Source: Bacillota bacterium (GTDB taxonomy: Bacteria > Bacillota > Clostridia > Oscillospirales > Ruminococcaceae). Taken from it: DNA of 28,571 bases. The translations under genes were made by a program, and so were the position numbers. Location of the stretch: assembly GCA_023396215.1 (NCBI GenBank), contig JAEWWW010000136.1, positions 1 through 28,571 of the forward strand. The letters are read 5' to 3'. The notes under the pieces are model-generated. The model made no database searches. It was given only the letters and a program-made list of their open reading frames with translations, and had not been told where the DNA came from. Of the stretch, positions 7,768 to 13,944 are shown in pieces (the stretch's first letter is position 1; each line of letters starts with the position of its first letter).

Positions 7768-8634
7768 ATGCTGCAAGAACTGAACCGCGCCATCGAGTAT
7801 ATCGAAGCGCATTTGACCGATGAACTGTCTTTGGAAAGGATATCCGAGCATGTTGGGGTTTCAGATTATCACTTTAGGACGGTGTTCTTTTATCTGGCGG
7901 GAATGACCTTGAGCGAGTATGTAAAAAGCAGAAGATTGTCGGAAGCCAATAAAGATTTGCTGATGGGAGAAAAGGTCACCGACATCGCTTATAAATATGG
8001 CTACGGGTCAATCGACGGTTTTGCACGGGCGTTCAAAAAATGGAGCGGCTTTTTGCCCTCGGACGCGGTCAAAAAAAGAATCGGCAAGCCCTTCCCCAAG
8101 CTTTCGTTTGTCATCACAATCAAAGGAGGAAATACCATGGAATGTAGAATCGTAGAGAAACCGGCGTTTTATCTGGCTGGCGTAAGCAAGCGGGTTCCCA
8201 TGCAGTTTGAGGGCATCAACAACGCGATTGTAGAGCTTGCCATGAGCATTACAAATGAGCAAAGAGAAGAAATGCACGCGCTGCAAAATATGGAGCCCCG
8301 CCAGGTCGTCAACGCCTCTTATGAAGCAGACGCCGGTTTTGTGAAAGAGGAAGGCGAGTTGACCCATCTGATTGGCGTGCTGACCACAAGGGAGGATGTA
8401 AGCGACCGATTGGTAAAGGTTCCGGTGGAGGCCTGCACCTGGGCGGTTTTTCCCAATGAGGGGCCGTTCCCCGCCACCCTGCAAAACACCATGGCACGGG
8501 TCTATTCCGAATGGCTGCCCACCTCTGATTATGAGGTCATGAACATACCCGTTTTTTCCTTTACAAAGATGGATGAGCACAAAAAGGATTACGCCTACAG
8601 CGAGGTTTGGACGCCGGTTCGGAAGAAAAAATGA
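7768..8634 (+). CDS. AraC-family regulator with GyrI-like effector domain
   Basis: The 288-residue protein has an N-terminal AraC/XylS double helix-turn-helix (about 8-105; LERISEHVGVSDYHFRTVF and VTDIAYKYGYGSIDGFARAFKKWSG). A GyrI-like small-molecule-binding domain follows (about 122-285; from MECRIVEKPAFYLAGVSKRVP to YAYSEVWTPV). This is the Rob/SoxS-like order used by one-protein sensors of amphipathic drugs and related compounds. GGGAGGGAAGG precedes the ATG. The gene stands alone with its own terminator and no adjacent efflux pump, so the ligand and target are unknown. Confidence 0.92.
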   Translation: MLQELNRAIEYIEAHLTDELSLERISEHVGVSDYHFRTVFFYLAGMTLSEYVKSRRLSEANKDLLMGEKVTDIAYKYGYGSIDGFARAFKKWSGFLPSDAVKKRIGKPFPKLSFVITIKGGNTMECRIVEKPAFYLAGVSKRVPMQFEGINNAIVELAMSITNEQREEMHALQNMEPRQVVNASYEADAGFVKEEGELTHLIGVLTTREDVSDRLVKVPVEACTWAVFPNEGPFPATLQNTMARVYSEWLPTSDYEVMNIPVFSFTKMDEHKKDYAYSEVWTPVRKKK

Positions 8635-8663
8635 ATTTGTCTGCTTTCACAGCAGGGGGCATG

Positions 8664-8700
8664 AAACGGCGGGGGAAAATCCTCGCCGTTTTGTTGTTTT
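8664..8700 (+). terminator. Terminator of the AraC-family gene
   Basis: Arms 8664-8674 and 8681-8691 (AAACGGCG type, one wobble) with a six-base loop are followed by a T-rich run, 30 bases past the stop. Confidence 0.85.
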
Positions 8701-9144
8701 ATTTATTTTATTTGTTTTATGTTGGGTTGCCCTGCCCTCTTATGCGCCGTTGCCCATCTCGCTATGGGCCTTAACCGCGCACCCCGGCAGGCTGTGGGGG
8801 GCCTCTCCCCTGTTCTGTGCAGCCTCCAAGGGAGGCGGGTTTATTGTTTCGGCCGCTTTACCAAGCCGGGCGGCAGGGGTGGCCCCGGCCTGCGGCAAAA
8901 GCGCCCAATGGCCCTTGTATAGCGGTGTTTTGCTGTAAAGTACTTTACCATTACATATATTCAAAAGGCTTTTTTCTGCGGCTTTTGGCGGGTTGTGCTG
9001 CCTGCGGCGCACACCGGAGCGGCAGAGCCGGCCACGGCCTGCACCGCCAAGGGCAATCTGCAATATTGGGGCGCAAAATAGCCCCCTGCCTTTGTGCCTT
9101 TGGCAGAAACTAACGCCCACCCTCGGAATATCGGGGCGGGTGTA
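8701..9144. other. Gene-poor, GC-rich intergenic block
   Basis: About 440 bases with overlapping open frames on both strands but no ribosome binding site, domain or codon bias. The composition (long C- and G-rich tracts) differs from the flanking coding DNA. It may be a decayed or repetitive extragenic sequence. I find no second copy in this window. Confidence 0.3.
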
Positions 9145-9173
9145 TTTCTTTGCATCTGCAAATATGCTATACT
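9145..9173 (+). promoter_or_regulatory. Extended -10 promoter of the Cof-type HAD gene
   Basis: TGC-TATACT (9165-9173) is an extended -10. A weak -35 (TTTCTT, 9145-9150) lies 17 bases upstream. It ends 28 bases before the start codon. Confidence 0.6.
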
Positions 9174-9200
9174 TATTTTGTATAGAATGGAGGTTTGGTT

Positions 9201-10064
9201 TTGGATATTCAACTTTTGGCAATCGATGTAGACGGCACTCTGGTGGGCAGCGACAATATAGTCAGCAAAGCCAACGCAGAGGCAGTGCAAAAGGCCCGCG
9301 AGCTTGGGGTGAAGATTGTGCTTTGCACCGGGCGGCTGCACTGTGAAACCGAATATGCCGCCGTACAGCTGGGCGGCTGCGACTATATGGTAACCTGCAA
9401 TGGTTCGGTGGTTTTTGATCTGGTGAATCGCCGCCATATCTTTATCGATATACTGCCCTACAGCCTGGTGGATAGAGTAATCAGAACGCTGGAAAGCTAT
9501 GATATCCTCTACCAGATTTACACCGACGACGTGATGTGCATACCCGCCCGCCAGTTCCATAAATTCGACGACGTTCCGCTGACCGTCGGGTATCGGGAGA
9601 TGTTCAGGGAATCCCAACTGCTGCTGGAAAACCCCCGGGCCGATATTCCCGATAAAAAGATGGATGTGCTGAAGTTTTTTGTGCCTAACTTTGACACCGA
9701 GCTGCTGTATGATATCCGCAGCCGCATCAACCAGCTCCCCGGCCTTGAGGTGACCTTCTCCTCTGAATACGGCCTTGAGATATTCCGGGAAGGGCTGGAT
9801 AAATTCACCGGGCTCAACCGCCTGCTGAAGCATCTGGATATCAGCTATGACAATGTGATGGTGCTGGGCGACAGCGAAAACGACCTGCAGATTATCCGGG
9901 CCGCCAGGTATGGCACCGCCATGGAAAACGCCCCTGATTTTGTGAAAAACGCGGCCAGCTTTCACACCAAAAGCAACGAAGAGGACGGCGTGGCCGACGC
10001 AGTGCGACGGATGATACTGGAGCCTGCCGGGGTTTCCCTTGGAGCCGCTTCGGAGCAGGCTTAA
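9201..10064 (+). CDS. Cof-type HAD-IIB phosphatase
   Basis: A haloacid-dehalogenase-superfamily hydrolase of the Cof/YidA group, which dephosphorylates sugar phosphates, nucleotides or flavin precursors; the substrate cannot be read from sequence. Motif I is AIDVDGTLVGSD (Asp9 nucleophile, Asp11), motif II CTGR, motif III a Lys near DKFTGL, and motif IV GDSENDLQI. A IIB cap lies between motifs II and III. Length 287 is usual. The start is taken as TTG at 9201 because GGAGG (9189-9193) lies 7 bases before it; an in-frame TTG at 9195 is too close. It is monocistronic, with a terminator at 10154. Confidence 0.92.
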   Translation: MDIQLLAIDVDGTLVGSDNIVSKANAEAVQKARELGVKIVLCTGRLHCETEYAAVQLGGCDYMVTCNGSVVFDLVNRRHIFIDILPYSLVDRVIRTLESYDILYQIYTDDVMCIPARQFHKFDDVPLTVGYREMFRESQLLLENPRADIPDKKMDVLKFFVPNFDTELLYDIRSRINQLPGLEVTFSSEYGLEIFREGLDKFTGLNRLLKHLDISYDNVMVLGDSENDLQIIRAARYGTAMENAPDFVKNAASFHTKSNEEDGVADAVRRMILEPAGVSLGAASEQA

Positions 10065-10153
10065 GCCGCCGCCTATTCCGGGGCGCCGGTCAAACCGTCC
10101 GGCCGGAGGATTTCTGTGGCCATTCCCCTGCCCGGGCAATCTTATGATACGGC

Positions 10154-10198
10154 AAGACCGCCTGCAAGCTGCCAAGCAGCCGCGGCGGTCTTATTTTA
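10154..10198 (+). terminator. Terminator of the HAD gene
   Basis: Nine-base perfect arms (10154-10162 and 10184-10192, AAGACCGCC type) are followed by ATTTTAC. It lies between the converging HAD and nrdR genes. Confidence 0.7.
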
Positions 10199-10203
10199 CG
10201 TTA

Positions 10204-10677
10204 TCAGGATGGGGTGTCGCTTTCGGATGTTTCCATAAAGCTGTTGAGCTCGCTCAGGAAAGAATGGATGTCGGTGAACTGGCGGTAAACCGACGCAAAA
10301 CGGACATAGGCCACCTCGTCGATGGTGCGAAGCCGTTCCATGGCAAGCTCGCCGATGGTGGTGGAGCGTACCTCGCGCTCCAATGTGTTTTGCAGCGTCG
10401 ATTCAATGGCGTTCACCACTTCCTCCAGCGTATCCAGCGCCACCGGGCGCTTTTCGCACGCCTTGAGCATTCCGCTCAGAAGCTTCGCCCGGTCAAAGGC
10501 TTCGCGGGAACCATCCTTCTTAATGACCATTAAGGGGGTGGTTTCAATGATTTCGTAGGTGGTAAAGCGCTTTTCGCAGCCAAGGCATTCGCGCCGCCGC
10601 CGAATGCGCTCCCCCTCGTCGGTGGGGCGTGAGTCAATCACCTTACTTTCATTGAACCCGCAAAATGGACATTTCAT
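10204..10677 (-). CDS. nrdR: Transcriptional repressor NrdR
   Basis: NrdR is a zinc-ribbon/ATP-cone repressor of ribonucleotide reductase genes. The zinc ribbon uses Cys3, Cys6, Cys31 and Cys34 (MKCPFCG and RRRECLGCEKRFTTYE). The ATP-cone runs from about residue 49 (PLMVIKKDGSREAFDRAKL) to about 138. At 157 residues it matches the family. AGGGGT precedes the ATG by about 8 bases. It is preceded by its own promoter just downstream of the DUF6514-like gene. No nrd genes or clear NrdR boxes are in the window. Confidence 0.96.
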   Translation of the reverse strand: MKCPFCGFNESKVIDSRPTDEGERIRRRRECLGCEKRFTTYEIIETTPLMVIKKDGSREAFDRAKLLSGMLKACEKRPVALDTLEEVVNAIESTLQNTLEREVRSTTIGELAMERLRTIDEVAYVRFASVYRQFTDIHSFLSELNSFMETSESDTPS

Positions 10678-10694
10678 ATTGTTTTACCCCTAAT

Positions 10695-10744
10695 TTAAGC
10701 GTATATTTTGAAACAATCATACCAAAAAAACGCTTAATTAACAA
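10695..10744 (-). promoter_or_regulatory. nrdR promoter with flanking inverted repeat
   Basis: On the minus strand TTGTTA (10744-10739) and TATGAT (10721-10716) are 17 bases apart. The -10 region is bracketed by 8-bp arms, TTAAGCGT (10695-10702) and ACGCTTAA (10730-10737). This could be an operator or chance; it does not resemble an NrdR box. Confidence 0.6.
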
Positions 10745-10765
10745 GGGTGGCAACACAATTTTCCA

Positions 10766-11041
10766 TCACAACCCGTTCAAATAATCCTCCAGGATATCAA
10801 TAATATGTACCTGAGATACCATGCCCGCGTTGCATCGATCAACCAGCGTGGCAACAATGCCCCGGTAGGTTGATATGTCGGAAAGATGCACCCGCAGGTG
10901 GCCGTCCGCATCGGTCCCCTGAATACCGTAGGTCAGACGAAGCCCCGTCTGTGGGAACCATTTCAGCTCCTTGATGAGCCGATAGGTGATGATTGCATTT
11001 GATAGTAGTCCTGTTTCAGCATTTTCAGTCTTGAAAACCAT
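10766..11041 (-). CDS. Small uncharacterised protein, DUF6514-like
   Basis: The 91-residue soluble protein has no signal or membrane segment. Features such as LTYGIQGTDADG, DISTYRGIVATLVDRCNAG and the end HIIDILEDYLNGL resemble the clostridial family I know as DUF6514; the family name is from memory and moderately sure. Function is unknown. The start is the ATG at 11041 with GGAGG 7 bases upstream; the longer frame to 11107 would read through the promoter. Its promoter is preceded by two tandem Spo0A-type boxes, so sporulation-stage or stationary-phase control is likely. Confidence 0.8.
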   Translation of the reverse strand: MVFKTENAETGLLSNAIITYRLIKELKWFPQTGLRLTYGIQGTDADGHLRVHLSDISTYRGIVATLVDRCNAGMVSQVHIIDILEDYLNGL

Positions 11042-11078
11042 AGATGCCCCTCCATGTTCTGACTTCCCAGCTAAAATC

Positions 11079-11107
11079 ATAATAACAAAACTCAAAAAAC
11101 CAATCAA
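11079..11107 (-). promoter_or_regulatory. Sigma-A promoter of the DUF6514-like gene
   Basis: On the minus strand TTGATT (11107-11102) and TATTAT (11084-11079) are 17 bases apart. The tandem Spo0A-type boxes end 8 bases upstream of the -35, where Spo0A could contact RNA polymerase. Confidence 0.7.
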
Positions 11108-11115
11108 AAAAACAT

Positions 11116-11132
11116 TTCGACATTATTCGACA
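11116..11132 (-). promoter_or_regulatory. Tandem Spo0A-type boxes
   Basis: Minus-strand TGTCGAA (11132-11126), TAA, TGTCGAA (11122-11116): two exact 0A boxes with a 10-base period. The arrangement is like that of the Bacillus abrB promoter (TGTCGAATAATGACGAA). The sequence is direct observation; Spo0A binding is inferred. Confidence 0.7.
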
Positions 11133-11198
11133 ATTCGCTCTAAATGAGCAGCAATAGCGATAAAATATGCTGCTTATTTCTAGTGATTTATTCACCGT

Positions 11199-11215
11199 TG
11201 TCGAATTATGTCGGA
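11199..11215 (+). promoter_or_regulatory. Second tandem Spo0A-type box pair (inverted)
   Basis: Plus-strand TGTCGAA (11199-11205), TTA, TGTCGGA (11209-11215), overlapping the stop codon of the TIM-barrel gene. With the first pair it forms an inverted repeat (17 of 19 bases). On the minus strand this is followed by a T-run, so it may instead or also be part of a long terminator for the TIM-barrel gene. Confidence 0.5.
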
Positions 11216-12003
11216 ATCTTCTTCAAATTATCCAAAATTGTCTGCATATATCTATGCGAGGTAACCAAGTCTTCGATTTTGTCATAATTGCTGCGATAAA
11301 GCTCGGTCAGAACCGCGCCGCTATAACCGCTGTACCAAAGGGTTTGTAGCATCTGTGGGATGTCCATATTCCCCTGCCCCGGGGCCAAACAATCACTGCC
11401 GGGGGCGTTGTCGCTCATGTGGATATGGGCCACGGCCGAGCCCATCGCCTCGAGCATCCGGAAGGGGTCAAACCCTGCCCGCACCGCCTGTTTCACATCA
11501 AAAACCGCCTGCGCCTGCGGCAGGTATTGCCGCAACAGTTTGAAAAAGCCGGGGCTGCGGCTCACCGAACGCTCCACGTTCTCGTGGCATAGGCGCACCT
11601 CCATGCTGCGGGCGGCCTCCCACAGCGCACCGTAGCGCTCAAAGTAAAACTCCGGCGAAATCTTGTGCTCCTTGTGGGCGCCGTGAAACACCACGATGTC
11701 GCCCCCCAGCAGCTTTACCCCCTCAAAAAAGGTTTTGTAAAGCTCCACCCCGTCGTCAAAGCGGCGCTGATAGTCGGTGAAAAAGAGGAAGCTTTCCATC
11801 CCCGAAGAATATGGGTGCAGGGCGACAATTTCCGCCCCCCATGCATCGGTCATCCGCCGCAGCTCCGCCAGATAGCCGGGCCGGATTTCGCTGGGGGTGT
11901 TGATAAAGACCTCCAGCGTTTTAACCCCCTGCTCCAACAGAAAACGCACTGCGTCTTCGGTGGGCTGGGGGTAAAGGCTGGCGGAGGAAATACCTGTTTT
12001 CAT
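11206..12003 (-). CDS. Xylose-isomerase-like TIM-barrel protein (AP_endonuc_2 family)
   Basis: A sugar-phosphate isomerase/epimerase-type TIM barrel of 265 residues. Candidate metal ligands sit at barrel strand ends: His in VALHPYSSG, His in VVFHGAHKEH, Glu in LCHENVERS, Asp in AVFDVKQAVRAG, His in AHIHMSDN and Glu in AVLTELYRS. The fold and metal site fit the family, but the substrate cannot be assigned. I chose the ATG at 12003 because AAAGGAG lies 6 bases upstream. The gene stands alone; its stop overlaps the second Spo0A-type box pair. Confidence 0.88.
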   Translation of the reverse strand: MKTGISSASLYPQPTEDAVRFLLEQGVKTLEVFINTPSEIRPGYLAELRRMTDAWGAEIVALHPYSSGMESFLFFTDYQRRFDDGVELYKTFFEGVKLLGGDIVVFHGAHKEHKISPEFYFERYGALWEAARSMEVRLCHENVERSVSRSPGFFKLLRQYLPQAQAVFDVKQAVRAGFDPFRMLEAMGSAVAHIHMSDNAPGSDCLAPGQGNMDIPQMLQTLWYSGYSGAVLTELYRSNYDKIEDLVTSHRYMQTILDNLKKIPT

Positions 12004-12247
12004 ACAGCGCTCCTTTGAGAATGGCAAATATTAAGCATTGCGGCCAGCCCCACGGGGCTGGTACAATAAGGACATTAAGATTGCTGGGGGCCTCCACCCC
12101 CGGTAGGTTGGCGGCCGGGTGTTATGGCTGCAGCCAGCCCCTGCTATATGCATATACCCGGCCCGCCCGCAAGATGCACGGTATCTGCACCGCAGCCGCC
12201 GTTTTTTTGCAGGCTGTGGCCGCCCCACAGAAAGGAGGCAACCCGCC

Positions 12248-12517
12248 TTGTCGCTGGTTACGGCATTTCTCCAGTCTATCCGGCAGTTGAGTACATATTC
12301 AAAAAACGCGGTAAAGCTTGGTTTCTATACGATGATAGGATACTATATCGCCGCTATCATTGCAACACTGATGCTGACCCGGTTTGCCAATGTACCCTCT
12401 GCCCTGCTGGTCATCCGGGGCTTTTTAGAGGCCGCCCCCGCCTCCTTTGTGGCCGCCTTTGCGGCAGCCCTCATCTGCGACATTGCTTCAAAGCAGGCCG
12501 CTAAAAACGACGAATAA
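12248..12517 (+). CDS. Small membrane protein of unknown function
   Basis: An 89-residue frame starting at TTG 12248, 9 bases after a strong AAAGGAGG. The product has two hydrophobic segments, GYYIAAIIATLMLTRF (about residues 33-48) and ASFVAAFAAALICDIA (about 65-80), and a charged C-terminal tail (SKQAAKNDE). No family is recognised. A terminator follows directly, which supports a real transcript. The longer upstream frame lacks any ribosome binding site. Upstream (12010-12230) is GC-rich with a CCAGCCCC hairpin at about 12045 and a weak extended -10 near 12155. Confidence 0.6.
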   Translation: MSLVTAFLQSIRQLSTYSKNAVKLGFYTMIGYYIAAIIATLMLTRFANVPSALLVIRGFLEAAPASFVAAFAAALICDIASKQAAKNDE

Positions 12518-12541
12518 AGCATCACCTTGAAGATAAGCGGC

Positions 12542-12579
12542 AGCCCTGCCCTCCCTTTCGCGGATGGGCGGGGCTTTTT
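12542..12579 (+). terminator. Terminator of the small membrane protein gene
   Basis: Ten-base arms (12542-12551 and 12566-12575, one wobble) are followed by TTTTT, 25 bases past the stop. Confidence 0.8.
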
Positions 12580-12622
12580 GCTGCCCGCAGCCGGGGGGCC
12601 TGCAGGCGGCCCCACCGAGCAA

Positions 12623-12724
12623 CTATTATACTAGAAAAAGCAGCCGCGCCATATCTGGCGCGGCTGCTCAGCCTGTCAAAAAAGTATCGTACAAAATAAT
12701 ATTGCGCAGGCGGACATGCGCCGC
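12623..12724 (+). repeat. Dispersed intergenic element, copy 1
   Basis: The order is CTATTATA (12623-12630), then a 13-bp perfect hairpin (12639-12651 and 12656-12668), then an 18-base block TCAGCC(T)GTCAAAAAAGT (12668-12685). An 18-base variable spacer follows, then a 21-base block beginning GCGCAGGCGGACATG (12704-12724). The same order with the same spacing occurs on the opposite strand at 18589-18696. The hairpin can also end transcripts coming from the right, as five T residues follow it on the minus strand. Confidence 0.85.
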
Positions 12725-12817
12725 TCGTCGGAGCAAGCTGCACTCCACTGAACCCCCGGTCATTTTCATGACCAAGGGTTTCATATCCTTTCGCTGCTCC
12801 TCCTCTTTCCCACCAAG

Positions 12818-12846
12818 CCTTTCAGCTTTGCGGGAGCCCTGATATA
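12818..12846 (+). promoter_or_regulatory. Promoter-like sequence ahead of the hairpin array
   Basis: TTTCAG and a consensus TATAAT (12841-12846 region) are 17 bases apart. They would start a plus-strand transcript just before the hairpin chain at 12854-13020, in a region with no coding gene. Confidence 0.4.
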
Positions 12847-12853
12847 ATCCTTT

Positions 12854-13020
12854 AAAACTGTCTGCGGTGAGCGGACAGTTTTGCTGGGGGGTGTTCACGA
12901 GGGGGACGGCTGGACGCAAAACCGTGAGGTTTTGCAAGGACACGAAATCCCCCTTGTGGAGGGTGTCAATTCTTTGACACCCTCAAAGCAGCCGCGCCAG
13001 ATATGGCACGGCTGCTTTGA
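12854..13020. ncRNA. Candidate structured RNA / hairpin array
   Basis: Four stems lie end to end. P0 has arms 12854-12865 and 12871-12882, 12 bp with one wobble. P1 (12894-12906 with 12948-12960) is 13 bp with two wobbles, and encloses an asymmetric internal loop and P2 (12916-12923 with 12928-12935), a perfect 8-bp stem capped by GTGA, a GNRA tetraloop. P3 has arms 12959-12969 and 12974-12984, 11 bp perfect. P4 has arms 12983-12999 and 13004-13020, 17 bp; it pairs fully only as a minus-strand RNA and probably serves as the secF terminator. It matches no RNA family I recognise. Confidence 0.45.
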
Positions 13021-13032
13021 GATGGATGGGGC

Positions 13033-13944
13033 TTATTTCGCGGCGTCTCTTTCCTGCCACATAACCCACAGGGGGCCTGCGATGCAGACAGAGGAGTAAA
13101 CACCGGCAATCATACCGACAATCATCGGCAGCGCGAAAGAAACAATCGATTCCACATTGTAAATCAGGGCCACCACCAGCACAACCACCATGGCCAGCAC
13201 CGTCATCACGCTGGTGGTGATGGTGCGGGTCAGCGACTGGTTGATTGAGATATTCACCAGATCGCCAATGGCGTGCTTCTTGCCCAGCAGCCGTTTATTT
13301 TCGCGGATGCGGTCGTAGATAACGATGGTATCGTTGAGCGAAAAGCCCAGAATGGTGAGGACGATGGCGATGAAGTTGTCGTTGAGCGGCATGCGGAAGA
13401 TGACGAAGGTGGCCAGTATAAAGGCCACATCATGCAGCAGGGCAACCACTGCCATGACGCCGGCGGACCAGCCCCCGATGGTGCGAAAACGCACGCCGAC
13501 ATAGGCAATCATCAAAACCGACGCCAGAGCCACCGCAGCCAGCGAACGCGCCAGAAACTCCTTGCCGATGGTGGGGTCGACGCTGTTGGTTGAAACGATA
13601 ACAGGCTTATTCTCGGCAAAGCGCTCGGCCAGCGTTTCAGAAAGCTGGGACATCTCCTCGGAGGAAACCCCCTTGCTTTCTACAAGGGTCACCTTGATGC
13701 TGGGTCTGCCGGTCACCACGTCGGTGCTTTGCTGTATCGATACAGGGCTCTGCACCACCTGCTCGATGGTATTGGCAAAGGCGCCGGTATCCAACTGGCC
13801 CTCGTAGGAATAGCTGATGATGGTGCCGCCCTTGAACTGGATATCCAGATTGACGCCGAAAACCAGGCCAAACACAACGCCAATCAGCAAAAGCCCGACA
13901 GAGATGGTAAAGAAGAGCTTTTTCTTCTCAACAAACTTAAGCAT
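13033..13944 (-). CDS. secF: Protein translocase subunit SecF
   Basis: SecF with SecD forms the proton-driven accessory complex that pulls secreted proteins out of SecYEG at the membrane. The 303-residue product has an N-terminal membrane segment, the periplasmic motif FGVNLDIQFKGGTIISYSY, and a five-helix C-terminal block. The block includes SLNDTIVIYDRIRENKRLL and a last helix ending near VCIAGPLWVMW. The start is the ATG at 13944 with GGAGG 8 bases upstream. It overlaps the secD stop by 8 bases, which implies translational coupling. Confidence 0.96.
   Translation of the reverse strand: MLKFVEKKKLFFTISVGLLLIGVVFGLVFGVNLDIQFKGGTIISYSYEGQLDTGAFANTIEQVVQSPVSIQQSTDVVTGRPSIKVTLVESKGVSSEEMSQLSETLAERFAENKPVIVSTNSVDPTIGKEFLARSLAAVALASVLMIAYVGVRFRTIGGWSAGVMAVVALLHDVAFILATFVIFRMPLNDNFIAIVLTILGFSLNDTIVIYDRIRENKRLLGKKHAIGDLVNISINQSLTRTITTSVMTVLAMVVVLVVALIYNVESIVSFALPMIVGMIAGVYSSVCIAGPLWVMWQERDAAK

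Noticed and set aside
8740..9222. 160-codon minus-strand frame upstream of the HAD gene
   Set aside because: No ribosome binding site or domain, covers the HAD gene's promoter, and overlaps equally long frames on the other strand.
12668..12943. 91-codon minus-strand frame within the hairpin array
   Set aside because: It runs through the dispersed repeat block and stems P0 and P2, so open frame status is a by-product of structured repeat DNA.
12907..12953. Hammerhead ribozyme in the nested stem (CGAAAT near 12943)
   Set aside because: The conserved CUGANGA core segment is missing, so the three-way core cannot form.
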